From assembly GCA_025024175.1 (NCBI GenBank), contig QCXZ01000042.1:2311501-2375500 (forward strand): a stretch of DNA of 64,000 bases, given 5' to 3'. Positions 23,800 to 35,500 of the stretch are shown here, piece after piece. The stretch comes from Rhyzopertha dominica. Taxonomy: Eukaryota; Arthropoda; Insecta; Coleoptera; Bostrichidae. The stretch's first letter is position 1. Each line of letters starts with the position of its first letter. Below the pieces are notes generated by a model that saw only the letters and a program-made list of their open reading frames with translations, ran no database searches and was not told the origin of the DNA. The position numbers were made by a program, and so were the translations under genes.

Positions 23800-24240
23800 G
23801 AAATCCAAGGATTTTATTTGAATTTTGAGCGAGTCTCAGGCTTTGGGCAATCTGCAATATTGGCAGAGGTTGCGCCTAATGGATAGGCAACACATAATAA
23901 CCAACACTATCTGGGGACTTTGTGGTGGCAAGAAATCGTATGTACTGCCTGCTAATTTCATCCTAGTTCTGACCTTGTCAAGGCTAAAATTGACAATTAC
24001 ACCAAAATTGTCAGTTTTCAAAATGTCCGATAAGAAGTAGTCAACTGCTAAGGCTAGGCACTATCTATTTTTAAATCAGTAGAATAAAACGTGAGGTAGG
24101 TAAGTGAAAGATTTCTTAAAACTGTCCGTTGTGTATCATACATCACGTAAGTGTTTGAACCCAATTTAGGGCAGTTTTATATTTTGTGCTTTGTTATTGT
24201 TTCATAACATTCACTGTGATAATTAAATTTTCAGTGCACA
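23800..24240 (+). promoter_or_regulatory. Tango11 upstream region and probable 5' UTR
   Basis: The coding start at 24241 lies six bases after an acceptor-like AATTAAATTTTCAG ending at 24234, so a noncoding 5' exon probably lies upstream. A donor-like GAG|GTAGGTAAGT at about 24090-24100 is a candidate exon end. Transcription could start in 23800-24060, where an open frame at 23825-24040 shows no domain and may be UTR. The exact transcription start is unknown. Confidence 0.4.
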
Positions 24241-25724
24241 ATGTCGGCGAGTCCAGTGCATTACCATGAAGTCGAAGACGCCTTTATAACTGATGCTAAT
24301 TTTAAAGTTGATATCAGCCAGAAGATGAAGGTACCGAATAAAATAAGTTTCAATCCGGACGCAAACGGGGTCACTAACTGGAACGACAACATCAACATGC
24401 AAGTTCCGGAGAGAATTTTAGTCGTAGGGCAGCACCAACACATAGGTGAGAAGCTTTATAACAGTTATCCTTGCGCTATTAATAATAAATATCTTATCGT
24501 TAAACATTAGTCATTGCTTTTATATTTCCTTTGTTTTGGTTGTTGCAACACTTAAAAGTGTTCAAATTAAAAAGTAAAGTAAATGTAATTTATTAAATGC
24601 AAAACTTGCTAATTAAATAATTAAAAAAAAACTAGAATGTACTCTAGAAACAAATTCCTTTTCTTTTTGGTACGACAGTTTAAAAATAGAACTCCCTTGG
24701 AGCACTGTAGTAGCGAGAAATAGCATTCTGTTAATTGTTTCTTGCACTACAATGTGTAAATTCCTGTTTGTCACTCCAGCAAGTGTATGAATGGAGCAAT
24801 AGATTTAAAAACGGTTTCAAATCTGGTCAAGCAAATTGTGTTGACATAGAGTCCATTTCAGCAATTGAAAAAAATTCATGTTATGCTGGATGAGCTGCAG
24901 TTCTGGAAATGTGTAATGGTTCTGTGCATCAATTTCTCCAGTGTCAGCAAGATGGGGGCCAAAGCAAATGATCCCAGTCCCAGATTTTCATTATATTGTA
25001 GTGTGTGTCACATACCTTATTAAAAGAGACAATCAATTTGTTTAAATAGCTTATAACTTCACATAATTATTTAAGCCGTTGAAAATAAATTGTCAACTTG
25101 ACAAATTAACTCCATTTTGAAACATCATTCTGACAAAACAGTAAAAATAATGGTTTTATTGCAATGAAACGATTCATGTCCCATCTCTAGGAATTACCAA
25201 TCTTGTTTATTGGAAACATAATAAATTTTGAAGTTTGTCACCTTTCAATTCCTTTGAGTGGCACCTAAATGTTCTTAATAAGACGTGAATTCTTTATAGG
25301 CACGAGAGCGCCACCTCGTGAAATCGTGTTCGACAACTCTATTCTGCAGACCGATCCTTATCCCACAGATCCCAGGGTAGCCACTCCTCCTCGAACACTC
25401 ACGCTTGACAAATATCCCTTTCCGGGAATCAATGATTTCGAACCGGAACCGGAGGAAAGGGAACAGATTCCCGTGATAAAGCCAAAATATAACATGGACT
25501 TGGACAAAAGTTCATTTATAAGGGAGTCGACACCTCCGATCGGTGATGGATTGACGCCAGCCGAGGAAATTCAGCATCTCCGCAGGCACATGGCCAAGTT
25601 GAATCGCAGAGTGATGGCGCTGGAGTTGGAGAACTTGAATAGGATGCAGCGTGATAAGATACTGTATGGGTTAGGTATCGCTTACTTCCTTCTGAAAGCG
25701 ATATTTTGGATGAATAGGTCTTAA
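24241..25724 (+). CDS. Tango11: Mitochondrial fission factor homologue (Mff/Tango11)
   Basis: Two coding exons, 24241-24445 and 25300-25724, join within a Gly codon (donor ATAG|GTGAG, acceptor TTTATAG|G) to give 209 aa. Mff proteins are tail-anchored adaptors on the mitochondrial outer membrane and peroxisomes that recruit the dynamin GTPase Drp1 for fission. Visible features: the Mff-type N-terminal motif 'MQVPERILVVG' at about residues 54-64; an acidic proline-rich linker; a predicted coiled coil from about 150 ('AEEIQHLRRHMAKLNRRVM'); and a C-terminal hydrophobic segment 'YGLGIAYFLLKAIFW' ending five residues before the stop. The length fits insect Tango11 proteins. The start is the first ATG after the acceptor and begins MSASPVHYHEVEDAF. 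Its 3' end converges with bystin. Confidence 0.92.
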
Positions 25725-26189
25725 ACGCCCCGTGGTTTAGGTAATTTTTGCTTTTAGTTTCAAGCTGTACAACTTTCATAATCGCTAATGGTAATTGTAT
25801 GAAATATCGGTACTGTTGTACATTTATAAATGTAATTACTCTTTTAATGCACTGTTGATATTACAAGTGATCATTTTTTTAATTATTACTGTTATCTACA
25901 TTATATTCACAGGTCATTGTTTTAAATGACTTCAATTTTGCTTTTATAATCAATTGATAGAAACATCTTTGAGATGATTTGAGACTGTAAGCTCTTTTTC
26001 GTTAAGAGATTATTTACCTAATTGTAATTGGAATTAAGCTGATAAAAGGGTAATTACCTATATGCAAAGTTAAACTATGTGGTAATAAACTCGATAGTTA
26101 ATAAAATGTGTTTCTTTCGTTATTTTAAATTTCCCATAGACACAATAAAAAAACATGTTACACAGGTACTTATAAACAACAAAAAAATA
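25725..26189 (+). terminator. Tango11 3' UTR with AATAAA signals
   Basis: The stop codon at 25722-25724 is followed by an AT-rich tail of about 360 bp. An AATAAA occurs at 26084-26089, with a second ATAAA-type word near 26100. GT/T-rich sequence follows (26106-26130), consistent with polyadenylation around 26110. Confidence 0.55.
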
Positions 26190-27335
26190 TACAGGATGGT
26201 CAAAAACTGTTGGTACATAGAGTAACAGAATTGTCCTAAACCAAAAGTTAAAATCTTATCAACTTTTCACAATGGACCTGTTACCCCCTTTTTTTATTGC
26301 AGAATATGAATCTACATGAAAAATAATAGACCCATTTATATTTTATTTTTGACAAAGCGCTTAGTTAATGCTTAAAAAAAGATTGTTTTGTTTAAAGTTT
26401 GAATCCCTGACGTCACCGTTCTGTGGCGCGCTTAGTGCAGTGTGATATTGCCACGCCATTTTCTGATCCTGGCATTCCTGTCGGCTGAGATGAGGTTTCT
26501 GAAACCGAAGTCGCAGCAGCGTTGGCATTTTATTCCAAACTCACAACCGTAATTATGAATTGTAAAAACCTACACGCGAATGGATGTGTTAAACGTGATT
26601 CGTTGTTAGTCGTTTTCACTGTAAATATTAAAACGTAAAATATATTAAATTAAAATATTAACTTGTAGCGGATATATCACATACAGAATTCATTTTGTGG
26701 CAGCCGCAGGATAAGTCCATATTTTAAGTGAAATTAAAACTGGAACAACTTATTTATTAAGTAGGTGAACTCGTTTAAACCTGAGTTACAGCATGTATAG
26801 CTGCCACTACATCATTTTATTCAAGTCGCAACCATTAAATACCAAAATCGACTAATTTGCGTAAAATCAAACGATGTAGCCACACAAGTTTTCATTCATG
26901 TAAAATTCGTCAATCATGTGTAAGTCAATTTTTGGTAAATTGTCCGAAGATCCCTTTACATAATCTTGATCTATGTTTGAACAACAACGTACCAAGTAAA
27001 TAAAAACAAAACTTTAACGCGTCCTCCGTTCTCAAACCAAAACGTAAACAAAGGCACAGAACATACGCATGTTCAACAGCGACAAAGGTGTCAAGCATGC
27101 AACAGGGCATCCGGCGCAATAGCGGAGTGCATCTCCAGGAACGGTGACGTAACAAAATATTTGAATTTGGTGGAAAATCTTTAAAGGTAAAAATAAGACA
27201 CTAAAACATTACAAATACTTTTTCTATTGCCAGCTTCTAACTCCATTAGGNCCAGGCAAAGTCGCACATGTGTTATAATAAAGATTTACTGTCAAAGGCA
27301 ACAACTCCATTAATGATTCAGAATTAAGGTATTTC
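26190..27335 (+). mobile_element. Element B, copy 1 (THAP-element family, no THAP left)
   Basis: This is an inverted relative of 33080-34510. Shared left part: 'TTGCAGAATATGAATCTACA' near 26298, matching the reverse complement near 34445. Shared right part: AATATTTGAATTTGGNGGAAAA near 27155, matching the reverse complement near 33235, and continuing about 170 bp further. Inside are two inverted copies of a 'NACGTCACCGTTC' word (26408 and 27140). The middle differs from copy 2 and holds no recognised coding sequence. An ambiguous base lies at 27251. Confidence 0.65.
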
Positions 27336-27416
27336 TGGTCTGTTCATCACACTTTCTTTAAGGAACAAAGTTTTCCGTTTGAAATGGTATTAAAAATATT
27401 AAATCATGGTATTATA

Positions 27417-27879
27417 CTGGGTGTGTTTAAATTCGATGTCTTAATTTCTAGTGCTTTTTCCTGACGTGAAATTATGAGACGTTAATTTCTTTGGAAAATA
27501 AAAAAAAGTTAATTTTTGGTCGATTTGTCCCAACCTGTAGGAATTCAGATTTTTTCAATTTTCTCAAAAACTGTTCGTTTGTGCTAAATGCAATAAGAGG
27601 TCCTTTTTTTATGTTATTTGTTAATCTCTGAAAATAGTGACGAGTATTTTGACATTTAACACAACTTTTTTTCAAAGAGAAAACGTCTCTGCTCTTCCCT
27701 CTACACCGCCTCTGTTACAAATATCAGAAAATGGTTTATACCAGATATTAGCCATGATTATTATAACATTCTGCCAAAATTAGTTGCTTAAAAAACTGTT
27801 TTTTGACTTCAACACTATATCAAAAATGAGGCATTTTTGGACACATGTTTATATAGACATCGAATTTAGAGACACCCTG
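27417..27879. mobile_element. Deletion derivative of the 1298-4320 element
   Basis: The left end is CTGGGTGTGTTTAAATTCG (27417), the first 63 bp of the long-TIR family with a few changes. At 27478 it jumps directly to the inner part of the right arm (matching about 3838 onward) and runs to GACACCCTG at 27879. The C-rich stretch, the CAAAGAGAAAA word and the final GAATTTAGAGACACCCTG all match the large copy. The 463-bp unit is typical of a short non-autonomous copy made by internal deletion. It lies between the 3' ends of Tango11 and bystin. Confidence 0.85.
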
Positions 27880-28074
27880 TGTAGTGTAATGTATAACAAT
27901 TGATAGCTGTACATTATATGCTATGTGGTCAAGGCTACTATATTTCGAATACCAGTGCTTGGCTGTTCAATTTTGAAAAGTATCCAAAGATAAGGTACGT
28001 GATTCTTAAAAGTTTAACTTTCTTGAAATCTATGTACAGTGATAAAAACACATTTTCAAAAACAAACATTTATT

Positions 28075-29563
28075 TCAATCAAACTGCATCGGTTGTTGAA
28101 CTTCAATATCTCTACACTTAGCATTCTGCAATTCCCTCCTGATCTCAGGGGTGATCGAGACATGGCTTTGCTTCTTAAGCAGATTCAGCAGTGCATCCCT
28201 CTGCTCACTAGATATATCTTGCTTGTACCGCTGCACAAATGTCAAGAATGCCTGATGCCATAGTACAGGTAATTCTCGGGAATCACGTTCAAACCTATAA
28301 AACGTAACATACTGCTTCTGATGACAGCAAATTAAAACACTTACCTCAAAAAATGAAATACTACAGCATCAATTACACGATACGGCAAGGCATATTTTTT
28401 GTCAAAAAATATCCTCAATATAATTGAGTTTGCTCCGGTATAGTCCATTTCAGCTATTTTGAGTATGGCAGCTGATGAATGAAGGACCGGGATGGAGTTT
28501 CTTGCAACCACCGAACCAACTATGATTGCTTCCCTTAATGTACAATTTCCACTTTCCAGCAAGGGCAACAGTAATCCTGTTACATTAAATGTTAAAAATA
28601 AATGCTCCAATAATGTCAATTAAATACACACCTTTCATAAAGCCTCCTGGTTTAAACAGTGCCTTACGCAAAGCTTGATATAAATGGAAATTCAGTCTTT
28701 TGTATTCGGCTAAATCGTCCCGAATTCTAGGTAGCAAGACTAAATTGTAAAACCGTTGGGCCATCTTTTCTTTTAAATTTGAAGCAAATATGCGGGTTGC
28801 TTGGTACATAGCTGCTGCTGACCAAGATGGAGGATCTGTAATTTAATTTTGGCCAATATATTCAAACATAACAGTATCCAGAACATCTTACCAGTGATAT
28901 AAAGTATCTGCTCCCAATTCCTTAAGCTCGGTATGATCTTAAAAGCCTTTGGTAATTTACCACTTCTATATTTTCTAAGAACATCTCGAACTCCTTCATA
29001 CATCTGCTTCACTCGCGGATCTAATTCCTGTATTTGCAATGTCCCGGCATCACTAAATTGCGTCTCCAATTCTGTCTTCTTCTCTGTTATGCTTTCCATT
29101 ATAATATCCGCCAACGTTCTCTGTGGTTTTCCATCTTTGTTCATAAATAACCGCATTGCCTTCTCATCTTCCTCGTTAATCTCTATGTTTTCATAGAAAG
29201 TGTCAGCTTCTAACATATCAGGCTCCTCAGGTTCGGAATCATCAGAATCGTTAGCGCTCAAGCTCACTGTAGGTTTGCGTTTTGGCATTTCCGATCCTTC
29301 ACCCTGTTCAACTTCCCTTTGCTGTTCCCTGGCGGCTGAGAGAATTTTTTGGGATAGTGTTGAATCAACAAACTAAAATACAGATCAGCTAATTTGCGGT
29401 ACGTTATAAATGCATCTAAATATCATACTTGTTCTTCCTCATCCTGTCGTAAACGAATTTTACACCTTCCCTTGGGTTTCGCAAATTTTGCTGCTTCTAT
29501 ATCCTGTTCGAGTGGTACTCTGGCAGCTACCTGTGAGGGTTTCATTTTCTTTGCTTTTCCCAT
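28075..29563 (-). CDS. bys: Bystin, small ribosomal subunit biogenesis factor
   Basis: Five exons on the minus strand: 29563-29429, 29372-28892, 28835-28632, 28576-28345 and 28294-28075. All have GT-AG borders, and the joined frame is 1272 nt, 423 aa. Bystin (yeast Enp1) binds pre-40S particles and is needed for processing and nuclear export of the small subunit. Hallmarks: an N-terminal basic region ([11 protein letters not shown]); '[11 protein letters not shown]'; an acidic stretch '[11 protein letters not shown]'; and the conserved bystin domain from about residue 150 to the end, including '[19 protein letters not shown]', '[15 protein letters not shown]', '[11 protein letters not shown]' and '[16 protein letters not shown]'. 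The upstream start MGKAKK is preferred over an earlier in-frame ATG at 29623 because only the former resembles the family N-terminus. The length is normal, with no defects. Confidence 0.95.
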
Positions 29564-29924
29564 TTTATTAGATTTGTTAGTATTTAGAATCACGATAACA
29601 AGAACGTGCAACCCATTTATCACGTCAAAAGCAAGAGGTTATGTCATTCAGGCGATAGATATGAAGATAGCAACAGGCGACTACGACACAATTGACAAAT
29701 GACGGTGACAACAATGCATTGTTGCATGTGTGCATGGGTGTTGTGTTATTGTGTGTGGTTGTTGATCGATGCAGGGCTAGATTTAGATATATAAATCTAT
29801 TAGCCACAAATAAAATCTATAAACATGTTTAAATAACATTGAAGCTTTGACCCAACCAATAATGCAGTATCCTGGTGAATGGCGTTAGTTTTATTGCAAA
29901 AGAGATAGGAGAAACACAAGAAAG
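29564..29924. promoter_or_regulatory. Shared bystin/MED12 bidirectional promoter region
   Basis: The bystin start (29563, -) and MED12 start (29925, +) are 361 bp apart and face away from each other. The interval includes both 5' UTRs. No TATA box is obvious. A CA/GT-rich run (29700-29760) and a palindromic-looking ACAATGCATTGTTG (29710-29722) are present. Divergent housekeeping pairs commonly share a promoter, but co-regulation here is an inference. Confidence 0.6.
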
Positions 29925-32574
29925 ATGTTGAACAGCAGTAACCTTTACGAAAAGAGGCCCTTGAAGAAGCCAAGGATAGGGCCTCCGGATGTGTACCCTC
30001 AGGAACCAAAGCAGAAAGAAGATGAACTCACTAGTATTAATGTTAAACAGGGGTTTCCTACTATGACCCATCTGAGCGATGAATTTGGAACTGCCAGGAA
30101 TTGTAATGTTACTGCAAACAAGGTAGAAGCCTCTGTTTTTTTTATCGTGAATAAATAAAAACTGTGTACATGGTCTTGCAAAATTAACCTCTGAATATTG
30201 CAACTATAAAACATGTACTCTCATTAGTAACAAAACAAAGTGATGTAGAGACTACCGCTGTACACTGATATTTTACTTCACATTGGTTATTTCTTGAGAT
30301 AGTTAATTATTTTGGGTTTTTGGAACAGCAGTTTTTGTGTACTGTTATGTGTTTGCATTTTATTATGTCATTTGTTCATGTGGGTCAAGCTTTTTTACAC
30401 TATACATATTCATTAAAGGTTGGTGCCTATTTCAATGCCATAATTGCACGCAAAGAAGAACTGAGTACATTACCAGATTCGGGAAAAAAGAGGCAACAGA
30501 TCAATCCCAAAGACAACTTTTGGCCTGCCACCATACGAACAAAGAATGCGATCGAGGCGTGGTTTAAAGATCTGGCAGGAAACAAAGCGTTAATGAGTCT
30601 GTCAAAAAAGGCACCCAGCTTTAATAAGAAGGAGGAAATATTTATGCTGCTATGCGAATATCAGGTTCCCATGTTACGAGCAGCATGGTTCATTAAACTG
30701 AGTTCTGCTTATACAGTCGCAGTGTCTGAAGCTAAAATCAAGAAAAGACAAATGCCAGACCCTATAACAGGTAAATTATTACTGTAATTTGATATTAAGG
30801 TTGCTTATTCAAGAAGCACATGGTAAACAAAAATTAACTAGCAAGTACTGGTTATTCTTAATCTTGAATATTTTTATATTTTTTATTTATATTAAACAGG
30901 GACCTAGAAAATTGCAATTCTAGCTTTAACTATAACCCTTGTGTATACACAAGGCTATAACTAGCTTATTAGTGTGAGATGTATGGTTGTATCTTTTATG
31001 CTCTAGAATGGACTGGCACTCTACTTAAGTTCCTAAAAGATCAACTTCCAAAACTCCAAGATTATTATTCTCAAAACGAACGTAACCCAAACACTCCAGC
31101 AACTAATTCCACATCAGACACTGAACAAAAATTAGCAATTAGACATTGGACATACTGCACGCAACTTTTGAAATATATGTGTGAGGAAGGTTTGTAGTTA
31201 TGAATCATTCGTTTGCATCTTGCATTTGTACTGTTTTTGCGTTTTAGGCCTTTTAGACCGTCAAGATGTACTTACATGGATTGTGGAGCTGTTGGAAAAA
31301 ACTCGCTCCCAACCAAATGATGACGGCATCTTGAGGCTGCTGTTGCCCCTGGCATTGCAGTATCTCGATGAATTTGTTCAGTCTGAACTTTTATCTAGGA
31401 GACTTGCACATCTGTGTACAAAGAAATTGGGTTACATGTTAAATAATGTTGCGGAAAGTAACTTGGTTACTTCGCCCCATAATGAAATGGTGAAAACTGA
31501 ACAAAAAGATGGTGAAAAGGAGAAGAAGGATATCTTAACGCAAAATCCTGTACAAACTACTCTTATGGAGTACCAGAATTGCTCACATCATAGGGATATT
31601 GGTAAGTCTGTCTTAACAAATTAACATAACTACTTTATCAGTTTATCANATGTTCCCTTTGAAGAGATCTCTGGTGTTTTAAACCTAAAAAGTCCACCAC
31701 TTCTAGATTTTTTTTCAGTTCAGTTACATTTTTTGAATAGTTCATATTTGGAATCATGTTATGTTATTTCCTTAAAATAAACACCAACTACACAAGAAGT
31801 NAATATCTTGATATTTACTGATGATAATGAAGATTGATTTATATTGATTGGAACAGAACAGAATTTGAAAATACCTATCATAATTTGTTGGCTTCGAAGA
31901 TCAATATTTAATTGTTTAGTATCCAGTCTATACTGCTTCAGTTTGTTGTCCTAATTCTGCAGCCCATTAAGAATAATAAATAGCTGAAATGTGTAATTTA
32001 ACTCAACCGAAGAAATTTCAATTAAATATATACTGAAACATTAAAGAAGCATTAGCCATTCTTTTTATACATTCTGGATGTCTGTTGTACAAGACCATAT
32101 TATGGTTAACTGCATTGCCAGACCCAGACTATCAACTTTTTAAAATCTTTTATGTATCTATGAAATCTGCAACAACAATTTTTATTACAGTAGCAATTTG
32201 ACTAAACCACTGTATGAAGTTATGAACACAATGCAATTTTTTTGCAGTACTTTGTGCACATTTGCATTAATCATCACATTAAATTAATAATAAATCATTT
32301 TCCTTTGCAGTTTTACAGTTATCATGTATAATCCAAACGATTACTTTGGAATGTCCAACTGCATTAGTATGGTGTGGTGCAAGCAGCGGAACCATTTGGC
32401 ATGGTTCACCATTAGATTTGTTGCCTGTGGCACCATCAACTTTACCAATGCCTGCCCGTTGTGATCCCATAACTTACAAAAAACAAATCAGGCAGGCTGA
32501 AACGAATATTAGGGAACGTAGTAAACGAGCTGAAGGCAAATGGTGTACGGACAAGTGGCAGAATTCTTCGACAG
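29925..32574 (+). other. kto: MED12 exons 1-5: activation segment and Med12 domain
   Basis: Exon 1 (66 codons) encodes the conserved MED12 N-terminus. Its Glu32 and Gly43 align with human Glu33 and Gly44, residues whose mutation in human MED12 weakens CDK8 activation (known biology). Exon 2 carries '[15 protein letters not shown]', '[12 protein letters not shown]', '[11 protein letters not shown]' and '[14 protein letters not shown]'. The Glu completed at the exon 2/3 border starts the EWT motif. Exon 4 begins '[18 protein letters not shown]', and exon 5 contains '[16 protein letters not shown]'. All introns here are phase 0 or 1. An ambiguous base lies in intron 4 (31650) and another at 31801. 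Confidence 0.92.
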
Positions 32575-35500
32575 GTATTTTTTTTATTAAATGAATTGCA
32601 AATATTTCTAATTTAAATTCGTCTTCTGCTGTTTTTACTGGATTCAAGTTGTCGTAAAATTGTATGGTGTGTTTTATAGATATAGGTCATCAAGTTGAAA
32701 GTCTTAGTACAGGTGGTGTTCTTCACAGGAGTAATCTTGTACATATTGTTACAAGCCTTTTTTTGATAAAAATTCCTGCTATGATACAACAACTCAAAAA
32801 TACTATTTACTGTTTGAATTTTATGAGATGGAGATGTTTGGGCCCTTGTGTATTCAAAAAAACTTGCAGAAAATTTTCACAATTAGTCATAAAAAAATTA
32901 ATTTAAATTCTGCAAAAGGTTCATATCAGATACATTTCCTTACATTTTATATGGAAAAGATGCAGGTCCCTCATACTTGGGCCTCTCTGAAATAAATACC
33001 CCTTCATCCCCCCTCTCTTTATGGCCCTGCTTACAAGTACACAAAGTAAAATGTTTTGTTACTGAGGAGGTATAAGGTTACCTAATTATTGCAATGAGGT
33101 TGTAGCCCTCGATCACAAATCGTTATTGCAACACACTTGTAGGTTTTCCTAGACCCAATGAAGTGAGATACTAGCAACAAAAAATATTTCTAATGTTATA
33201 TTGTCTTATTTTCGCCCTCTAAAGTTTTCCGCCAAATTCAAATATTGCTAGCAACGTCGCTTGACCCGGCTAGAGTGGGGGAGTGTGGTGGGATCGCATT
33301 TCGCCACGGTAAACCTACCGTGATTGCGCGTTTGACTCATAGAAGAGACATCTGGTCAGTGATGCCAACTTGGCGGATAAAATTCTAGCCCAACGGAAAA
33401 ATATACGTTTTAGCAGTTAGCGAATATTTTAACGGAATAAGAAAGTCTTTAATTAATATTAACTGTTTCACTTTAGCATATAAATATGTGAAGCTTAGAT
33501 ATGAAGTATCTACAATCGATTTATTTATGCTAGGTGACTCGATGATTACTGTATTCCTTGCCTGGGAAATATTATATTTCCTGCTTTTTTTACCTACCAA
33601 TCCAAAATTTTACCAACGTCTCACTAGTGCTTGTGTGTTTCACGTTGCAGCTCAGATTGTCAAATAACGCAGATATTATTATCTTAAACCAAGTAAAAAG
33701 CAACGAAACATATTTCTGGAAGGAACACGATGAGCTCGACAACGAAATTTTTAACGTTATAGCATAATATGTAGAAAAATAATAATTATTTATGTAAAAT
33801 AAATAATAAATCCCCTTGTATATCAACAGATTACCCTGCCTTAAAAATTTTAGCGGATTCAATTCGCCAATCTAGTGGAATTTCTATCAGCCCCAGTGGC
33901 AACACTGTATAGATAGACAGATGACCTGTTTGTTTACATTTGCGTTTGGCTTGGTTTTGTGAGGAGGATTTATATTTTTGCCTCTATTTTTTTTAACACA
34001 AGCAACTTGCTGTTAGTGCATCACACCACAATTTTCGTCTCGATTTTCCTTCTGGTACAATTAAAAATTTCTTCTCTAGAGCAACAATACTAGTATTTGT
34101 GCATGTTGGCACAAAACATTTCTTTTCAGCAGCCATTTCGTCCGCGTTTTGAACTATATAATCATGATCAATAAACAAAAGCAAACAACTCGAGCATTAC
34201 TGAGAGGTTATGAATGACGCTGGTCGTCCATTCGTCGGCAGTTGGCAGTGAAAAACACACATAGGCAACTGGAACGCTGAAAATTATTGTGCTCTGGCAA
34301 CAACACACAGCTGCTGCCAATCACAAGCAGCAGGGTCAACCTACATCACACATTCAAATATTTAAACTGTACCATTTTTTTTACGTTTATCTAAGCAATT
34401 TGAAAAATAAATGAATAAATAGGAGTCTATTATTTTTTATGTAGATTCATATTCTGCAATAAAAAAAATATGGTCTACAACCCCATTTGTTAGTGATATA
34501 GCAATAAATTAAAGCAGATATCTGCCTCTAATCTCAATACATTTTTTTCAGCACCCTATTATATATCACAAATGAGATGTTTCTAAAGATTATATGTATA
34601 GTTCATGCTACAGTTATGAAACTTCCTTAATTTTAGAATATTTAGTAATTTTGTCTATATTAATATATAATATTTAGAATAATCACACATTTAGAATTTT
34701 ATCTATCCAGCTGTGATTATTCTAAAAATGCTTTACTATAATAGCTTCTCTTTATTATTTAGGTACCGTAATTAGTCGAGTTTTGGCTGTGCTGGATGCA
34801 TTAGACAGGCATCGATTTGATAAGATGGATGCAACGAATTCTCTTGACACATTATACTCTAAGGTAATCATTTATGTCTTATGTTACTTTCGCTTGCATA
34901 TTTACTCATCTCAAAATTAAACATTGAGGTTCAGTTATGTTTCAGTAGCTTGCTTGCTTTGATTTCAATCTTTTATATGTACAAGAAAAAATGACAAATT
35001 ATCATAATAAAGAATAATTACAAACAAATCTGAAATGCACACGATATATAACGATATCCAAGAGATATATACACAGAGGAAACATTTTTACCTATTTTTG
35101 TCTTTGTGTGGCCTTTTCTCAATCTGGTCATAATACTATTGCCCTTTGTTTACTTATTATACTTCTGAGATACTCTTCATACCAGAAAAATTTTTAATTT
35201 TTGAAATAAATAAAAAATTTGCCATAACAGGAACAAAAAGTGAATCGAGATAAGCTTTGCTTTGCACATTCTTAACATTTTCTGTTGGACCTCAGATACA
35301 GTAATATTATCTTGCTTAGATATTCAGTGGCAATAATGACCAAGAATCGGCAGTTGTTAAGCTTCTGTGTGAGTGGGCTGTCTCCCCTGAAAGAGCTGGG
35401 GAACACAGGGCTCTGGCTGTGGCCGCCCTGTTAGATCGAAGGCAATCTGATGCCACAGTTTCCTCTGATCAGGACAATGGAGGGGGAGATGATAAAGACT

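Larger units (their letters stand above)
33080..34510 (-). mobile_element. Element B, copy 2, in MED12 intron 5, with THAP fragment
   Basis: This is the inverted counterpart of 26190-27335. The matching right end is at about 33085-33270 and the matching left end at about 34390-34470. Between them lie a nested short element (33357-33907) and, on the minus strand, a THAP-like frame (33993-34136). The two copies are on opposite strands and separated by about 5.7 kb that holds bystin and MED12 exons 1-5. Confidence 0.65.

Noticed and set aside
29561..29623. Earlier in-frame ATG (29623) as bystin start
   Set aside because: The 20 extra residues are hydrophobic and unlike bystin. MGKAKK at 29563 fits the basic family N-terminus.
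30930..30970. Hairpin ACCCTTGTGTATACACAAGG as a small RNA gene
   Set aside because: A short perfect palindrome without precursor-like extended stem. Probably chance.
32664..32906. 80-codon + frame in MED12 intron 5 considered as an extra exon
   Set aside because: Exon 5 (ending 32574) joins directly and in phase to exon 6 at 34763 with family-like sequence. The frame has no MED12 similarity.
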